Source: Zingiber officinale | Taxonomy: Eukaryota; Streptophyta; Magnoliopsida; Zingiberales; Zingiberaceae | Direction of reading: 5' to 3' | Length of the DNA stretch: 64,000 bases | NCBI RefSeq assembly: GCF_018446385.1 | Contig: NC_055987.1 | Location: 10,439,705 to 10,503,704 of the forward strand | In this document: one piece after another, positions 58,721 through 64,000 of the stretch | Numbering within the stretch: the first letter of the stretch is position 1 | Layout: each line of letters starts with the position of its first letter | The notes under the pieces: generated by a model | Database searches by the model: none | The model's input: only the letters and a program-made list of their open reading frames with translations | Told to the model about the DNA's origin: nothing | Translations under genes and position numbers: made by a program

Positions 58721-59280
58721 TGAGCTCGCCAGATGGCGGCTGTCCAGAGAATGACAGAGGCTGCTAAGGGAGGCAGAGGCGACACCCCACAGCAGTTGGA
58801 AGCGGCAGTGGTGGTGGGAGACGCCGCTGGCCACTGAGGGAGGCGACGTCGGTTGCCAGCGGCGACTATGGCCGTGGGTGTGAACAGTCGTGGCTCGTAG
58901 GACAGCGACAGTGGCCGGATGTTTCTACCAGCGAGAGGAGAGGTGAGGGAGAGAGGAGGCAGCCTTCCATTGACGGCATCCATGTCGGCGAGAGGAGAAG
59001 GCGATCCTATCGGGGATAGGAAAAGGCAGAGGAAATGGCCCAGAGATGAGCGCTGCTGGCGGATCTCTCCAGCGGCGGCGGCGAGAGCAGAAGCCTCTGC
59101 TTCGGTCCATGATGACGGCGACCGAGTGAACACGAGGGAGGAGATGGTGTCTTCGCTCGCGAGGGAGGGAGGCGGCTGAGATGTTACTGGGCGGCGTCGG
59201 TGTCGTCAGCGTTAGGGAAAGCTAGTGGCGTTGGCTCTTGCGCGAGGATGGTGGCAGGGAAGCATGACCTCCCTTTCCCT
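58690..59280. other. GC-rich stretch with overlapping frames
   Basis: A minus-strand frame of 146 codons (59133-58693) reads Ala/Ser/Pro-rich, as do overlapping frames on the plus strand. Trinucleotide words ggcggc and gcgaga are common. It could be a fragment of a gene 5' region carried in a transposon; no start, splice or domain signal backs a gene. Confidence 0.35.
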
Positions 59281-59603
59281 CTGTGCTGGGTTGCGGCGGA
59301 GACCAAAAAACACGAACCCGACCCCTTCACAAAGATGAACAGTGTGCTCTTTTAAAGCAAAACCCTTCATATGCCAAAAGACCAAACTACCCTCCTTCTT
59401 CCCCCTTATTCCTTTTCTGCCCTCAAGCAATATCCGTATCACAAGCCTCCCCTTCAAGTCTAGTCAAAGGAGGTGCTAGTCCGACTGACTGGACAGTCTA
59501 TCACAAAGGGCTGAACTGCCCTCGATACCAAAGTCCAATTACTAAACACAATGTACACTGTCATGCAAGCGGTCGCCATAATAATGGTGTCGCATGAGAT
59601 AAC
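59281..59603. other. Flank of the copia element, nothing recognisable
   Basis: Last five bases before the LTR are ataac, a candidate target-site duplication whose partner would lie beyond 64000. Confidence 0.4.
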
Positions 59604-61990
59604 TGTTGGTTGCTACTCGGAAAGCCTAGAGGTTCCACTGTACAAAAATTTTGTACAAAGGTCTGAACCTTTTCCTAGCTACCATGTGTTCTTTTAAATT
59701 AAATTTTGGATTGCCTGCGGAACTTAACACATTTGATCCAAAACTTAATCTATTTGTTCTTTTAGGTTTTGACTTGGATCTCCTGTGGAACTTAACACGT
59801 TCGACCCAAGTCACCTTAAGTTATTAATTCCATTAAATATTAATTCCCAGATCTTGCGTCGGCTCAAGCACGTACGGCCTTCGATATGAGCAAGCAACCA
59901 CCACTCGACTAGACAAACCTTAGAAAGCTAATATTTAATTTCCTAAAATAACTTTAGGTTAAAAAAGAACAATAACAATCAAAAGAAAAAACAAAAGAAC
60001 ACTATATCGAAAACAAATTCAAACTCTAGATGCCTCTTGTATTTAGTATTATTTCCAAAATAACTAGTATGACGCGGAAAGAAAATTACTAGTTATACCT
60101 TTAGAAAACCTCGATCTTCTACCAGATTCTCTTCTAACCGGGGTGTGTGGCAACGATCTTCCGAGATGAGAACCACCAAGCACCTTCTTCTTCCTTGCAA
60201 ATTTCGTCCATCAAAACTTCTTCTAGGATGAAGAGGTTCGGCCACCACCACCATGCTCCAAGGCCACTTCTTCTCTCCTTCTTCTTCTTCTTCTCTAAAC
60301 TTGATCCTACCACCATATGGGTCTCCACAAGAAGGATGAGGTTCGGCCATCAAAGAGAAGAAAGGAGGAGAGGATGGCCTACCACACCAAGGAAGAAAAG
60401 AGAGGAAAAATAATGAGGTTGTTAATTAAGCCTTCACCTCTCTCTTTATAATCCTGCTCGTGAAATAAGGAAATTTAAATAAAAATTTCCTTAATTTCTT
60501 TTGCCATGATAGGAAAATTTATTTAATTAAAATAATTTTTTCTCATCAACAATGTGTCCGGCCACTTTAAACCAAGCAAGGAAATTTAATTCAATCAAGA
60601 ATTAAAACTTTCCTAATTTGTTTAAAATTTTATAAAAATTTCTAATAATTTTTTCATGATGGTTAATAAAAGGAAATTTTATAAATTAAAATATTTCTTT
60701 AAACATGTGGATAAAAGAAAGTTATCTTTAAAATTAAAATCTCTTCCAATCTACGAATAAGGAAAATATCTAATCTTTTCTTAATCCTTGTAGATTTATA
60801 AAGAGATATTTAATTTTAAACTCTCTTTAAATCATGAACATGATTAAAAGGAAAGTTTTACCAAAATTAAAATCAACCTTTAATCTACAAATAAGGAAAG
60901 AGATTTAACTCTTCTCTTAATCTTTGTAGAATCTTATAAAAGGAAAGATTTAAATTTTAAACTCTCTTTAAAATGTTATCCACATGAGAAAATTTTAAAA
61001 ATAAAATTCTTTTTTATTTTATCGACTACCTAAGCAGTCGAGTTGTCAAGCCAGGTCCTACATTCACCAGAACCAAAACATGGTGCACGATCACTTTATC
61101 TCCGTCGCTCCCGAGGTAAAGGTGGGTATAGGTGTATAGTATTCTATAATTAAGAGGCTACGATAGGGACCAAGAGGAGGAATTGGTTTTGGTCTCGATA
61201 AAATTAAGCATCCCGTGGCGAACACCACACAATTATGCTTTATCAATAATTCATTCCACTAGAAATTATTATCGAACTACCGCCAATCCCAAATTACATT
61301 TTGGGCTCCTTCTTATTTAGTATCACATGTTTAAGATAACAATGTCCACTAATTAAGTATTTCGACAACTCACTTAATTAATATCTAGTTCAAGAGTAGT
61401 ACCACTCAACTTCATGCCACATCTTCTAAGTCCAATACGAGAAACAACAATCCTTATGAGCTCCTCTTGGGACATTCTTAACCTAGATCTCTAGGACAGC
61501 TTCCTTTCATAATCAACAACACACACTATAAGTGATACCATTTCCCAACTTATCGGGCTTATTGATTCATCGAACTAAATCTCACCCATTGATAAATTAA
61601 AGAAATAAATATCAAATATACGTGCTTGTTATTATATCGATTAAGAGCACACACTCCATAATAACTAGTCTTTTATAAAATCAGATAAAAGAAACGACCT
61701 CAAACGATCCTACTCAATACACTAAGTGTACTAGTGTAATTATTATACATCAAGATAAACCGATACCTAATTACACTACGACCTTCTAATGGTTTGTCCT
61801 TTCCATTTCGTCGTGGAATACCGCTTATAATTTATAAAGGTGCGATAAGATCCTCACACCACACACCATGTTATCTACAATATAAATTAAACAACTACAT
61901 TTATCACAAATGTAGACATTTGACCAATGTGATTCTTATTTCTAGATAAATGTTTATACCAAAAGCTAGGCTTTTAGATACACTCTAACA
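59604..61990 (-). repeat. 3' LTR of the terminal copia element
   Basis: 2387 bp. Plus-strand view: TGTTGGTTGCTACTCGG at the left and ACACTCTAACA at the right, the reverse complement of the ends of 24340-26799. A minus-strand TATA-like ATTATAAAGAGAG lies at about 60450-60438. Short losses relative to the other LTR are frequent at 61300-61480 and 61650-61850. Confidence 0.88.
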
Positions 61991-62005
61991 ATCTCCCACT
62001 TATAC
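61991..62005 (-). other. Polypurine tract of the terminal copia element
   Basis: Minus strand AAGTGGGAGAT directly before TGTTAGAG of the LTR. Confidence 0.75.
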
Positions 62006-64000
62006 TAAAAGACTGTGCTGCCATACATCTCCATACATTCGATTCTCATCCCTTCAATACGCCCATCAAAAGCTCTTAAGGACCTTAGTGAAAGGATCTA
62101 GGTCATCACCGATGCAATCTAAAGGACAACTTCTCCTCGCTTATCGATTCCGCATTGGTGGTATTGCTACTTCTTTTACATTGCTTATTATGGTTTCTTG
62201 AGTTCGCACCAACATTATTACAATAAATTGTAATAATTTTTGAGACAAACCCGAAATCATATCTAAGTCTATCTCGAGGTTATTAGTCGAATTCAACTTT
62301 TATGGCCACCTACCTCGGAGGCTCGCCATATACTAACACTGGTGGAGTCCAAAAACACCTACGCTTATCACTCTTCCATAGTTATGACTTTACCTCCTAA
62401 AGTAAACACAAAACCCCGAGGTCGACTTATTATCGTCCTTATCCGTTAAAGTCAAAATCCATGCAACCCACAAGGACTAAATTAAGCTGGCTATATAATC
62501 TCTAGGCCTCTAAGGTACTACAATATATATGCCATCGTAGTCCATAGTCTCTTGTCGTGGTTACTTGAATATATCACTAACTACGCCTCGCAAAACAGAT
62601 TTCGATATGTGCATACACTTAGGCTTCAATATAGCGTAAAGAAGCGCTTTATTTCCTTTATCTCCTTGATGTCTACGAGACATATCTTTAGATAAAGTTA
62701 CTCCATCCAAAAGGTAAGAAACCTTTCTTGAGTTTTGTATGCTTAAAACGAGCAAGGATTTTTCCGATGTGAAGCTTGGGATAAGTAAATATTCTTTTCT
62801 TGTGATATTACTTTGATCTCAAGAATATATACATTCTCCCAAGTCCTTTATATCGAATTGTTCGACAACCATACTTCCGACAACATTTTGATATTATTTC
62901 CAACTACCAAAATGTTATCTAAGTATAACAAGAAATACCACCACGCTTCCATCACATCTTTTCATACACAAGACTTATCCTTTTAAATCCATAGATCCGG
63001 ATTACTTGATAAACCTGATGTTCCAAGACTTCTGCCTAATTCATCCATGGGCGATTGAGCTACACAAGACGCTCTAGAGAACGAACCCTTATGGTTGCTT
63101 TATATGGATGTTTTCTTCAAGACTTCCATTAAGGAACGTTGTCTTGACATCCACTTGCCAATAGATAGATAAAAGAACCGGATAGACTTAAGCATGGCTA
63201 CCGGTTAAAAAGTTTTCTTTTCATCTAGCCTTGCTTGAAAGTTTCTACCTTCCTGCTATCCCTCTTTTCCTAATATAGACCTTTTACACCCAAAGGCTTT
63301 TATACCATTTGGTGGTTCTATAAGCTTCAGGATTTTATTAGAATACATATATTCTAATTCATTATTCATTATTCTTCGCCAAGATATCTGCATCTTTATC
63401 TGGAGTGTTTCCATACGTCCCGAGATCGTGTATGTCCTCTCCGTGATCGAGTCCAAAAACTCTCCCAAAACATAAATCTTTTAGGTTGCTTAACAACCTC
63501 CCACTACGATGAGGCACTATCTCAGTAATTTATCATTTACGATATTACGATCTATTTGTAATATTTCATCTTCATACGTTGGTACTAGATTAGACACATG
63601 TCCTTTATTATTTCTTAAGAACAAATTTACTTATGGGCATGAGGTTTATTACATAGTCCTTTTCTAAAAAGCGGTCATTGATGCTAACAATAACCTTCCG
63701 ATTTTTAAGACTATAAACCTACTTTCATTTCTCTAGGATAACTCACAAACAAGTGAATTCCCGCCCAACTTATCATCGCTCTCTTCAAAGATATGTGACT
63801 ACCCGAAATCCTGAGAAAATAGCATTACACCTATTCAAAGAATTTATATGAGGTAGAGTTCGATTTGAAGGTACCTATGCTCACTCCGCTTCCCAGAGTA
63901 TATCCTTAAAATGAATTTGTAATTTTCTAAATAACTCATCATCAATCTACTTATTTCCATAAGAGTCCTATACCTTCCTTTTCTACACCATTCTGTGATA
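62006..64000 (-). pseudogene. Copia reverse transcriptase and RNase H remnants
   Basis: Minus-strand pieces: KILKLIEPPNGIKAFGCK (63468-63256, the start of RT), VTLSKDMSRRHQGDK (62755-62561, the usual GVTLSKDMxPKTPEE segment between RT and RNase H), and a degenerate end near 62100 (DPFTKVLKS, where DPLTKPL is usual). Frames are broken every 100-200 bp. Confidence 0.75.

Larger units (their letters stand above)
59604..64000 (-). mobile_element. Copia element, minus strand, same family as 24340, running off the window
   Basis: 3' LTR at 59604-61990, polypurine tract on its right, then RNase H and RT remnants read on the minus strand to the window end. Near 63570-63680 the plus strand is the reverse complement of 29220-29350 of the other copy, so the two copies are the same family in opposite orientation about 35 kb apart. 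Confidence 0.85.

Noticed and set aside
1..64000. tRNA, rRNA or organelle-derived segments
   Set aside because: No cloverleaf with conserved TTC/A boxes, no rRNA core words and no chloroplast or mitochondrial gene words were noticed; not tested by tool.

Overview
The window is nuclear DNA from a flowering plant. Spliced plant genes (GT-AG introns), a Dof transcription-factor gene and several nested LTR retrotransposons all point that way. The GC-rich coding exons and the type of retroelement LTR suggest a monocot, possibly Zingiberales, but that is an inference; no species-diagnostic locus is present.

Positions 1-5350 are the only normal genic part. The plus strand carries the last four coding exons of a mitochondrial-carrier gene (SAMTL-like, 1390-2644). 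The minus strand carries a two-exon Dof zinc-finger gene (4739-3601) with its promoter. A GC-rich block without a convincing gene lies at 5370-5830, followed by AT-rich intergenic DNA.

From 6856 on almost everything is mobile DNA, and the layering can be read. A CACTA-type terminus (6856) is followed by a SIRE-like solo LTR (7868-13358), which holds a minus-strand copia LTR and a 5'-truncated LINE. Next come a degenerate TNP2-type CACTA transposase (13479-15230) and CACTA-like subterminal repeats.

The central finding is a vacuolar-type Na+/H+ antiporter (NHX) pseudogene on the minus strand. Its 3' exons lie at 17358-15770 and its middle exons at about 42540-41894. The two halves are separated by a 24.5-kb Ty3/gypsy (Tat-lineage) element, 17359-41893, flanked by a perfect 5-bp target-site duplication (GTGAG). 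The NHX reading frame continues exactly across the insertion point. At least seven in-frame stops, mostly at Trp or Arg codons, show that the gene is dead. The gypsy element holds recognisable gag, protease, reverse transcriptase, RNase H and integrase pieces. It was itself hit by an AT-rich insertion, by a copia element (24340-about 29390) and by other repeat DNA (29390-40600) that I could only partly resolve, including a direct-repeat pair near 35.0 and 39.2 kb.

Beyond 42.5 kb lie a minus-strand copia element (about 43390-48851) and an odd plus-strand element (48852-55713). The latter has a SIRE-like LTR and five polypurine tracts but no pol. It carries an acidic small ORF ending in a hydrophobic segment, a gag-like ORF with a Lys/Asn-rich tail, and a long AT-rich tandem array. 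A further minus-strand copia gag/protease remnant with LTR (55714-about 57560) and GC-rich repeat DNA (58100-59260) follow. The window ends with a second copy, in inverted orientation, of the same copia family seen at 24340 (59604-64000). Many retroelement parts carry frequent short deletions. This could be decay or unpolished assembly, and it limits the confidence of boundaries between 19 and 42 kb and between 59 and 64 kb.
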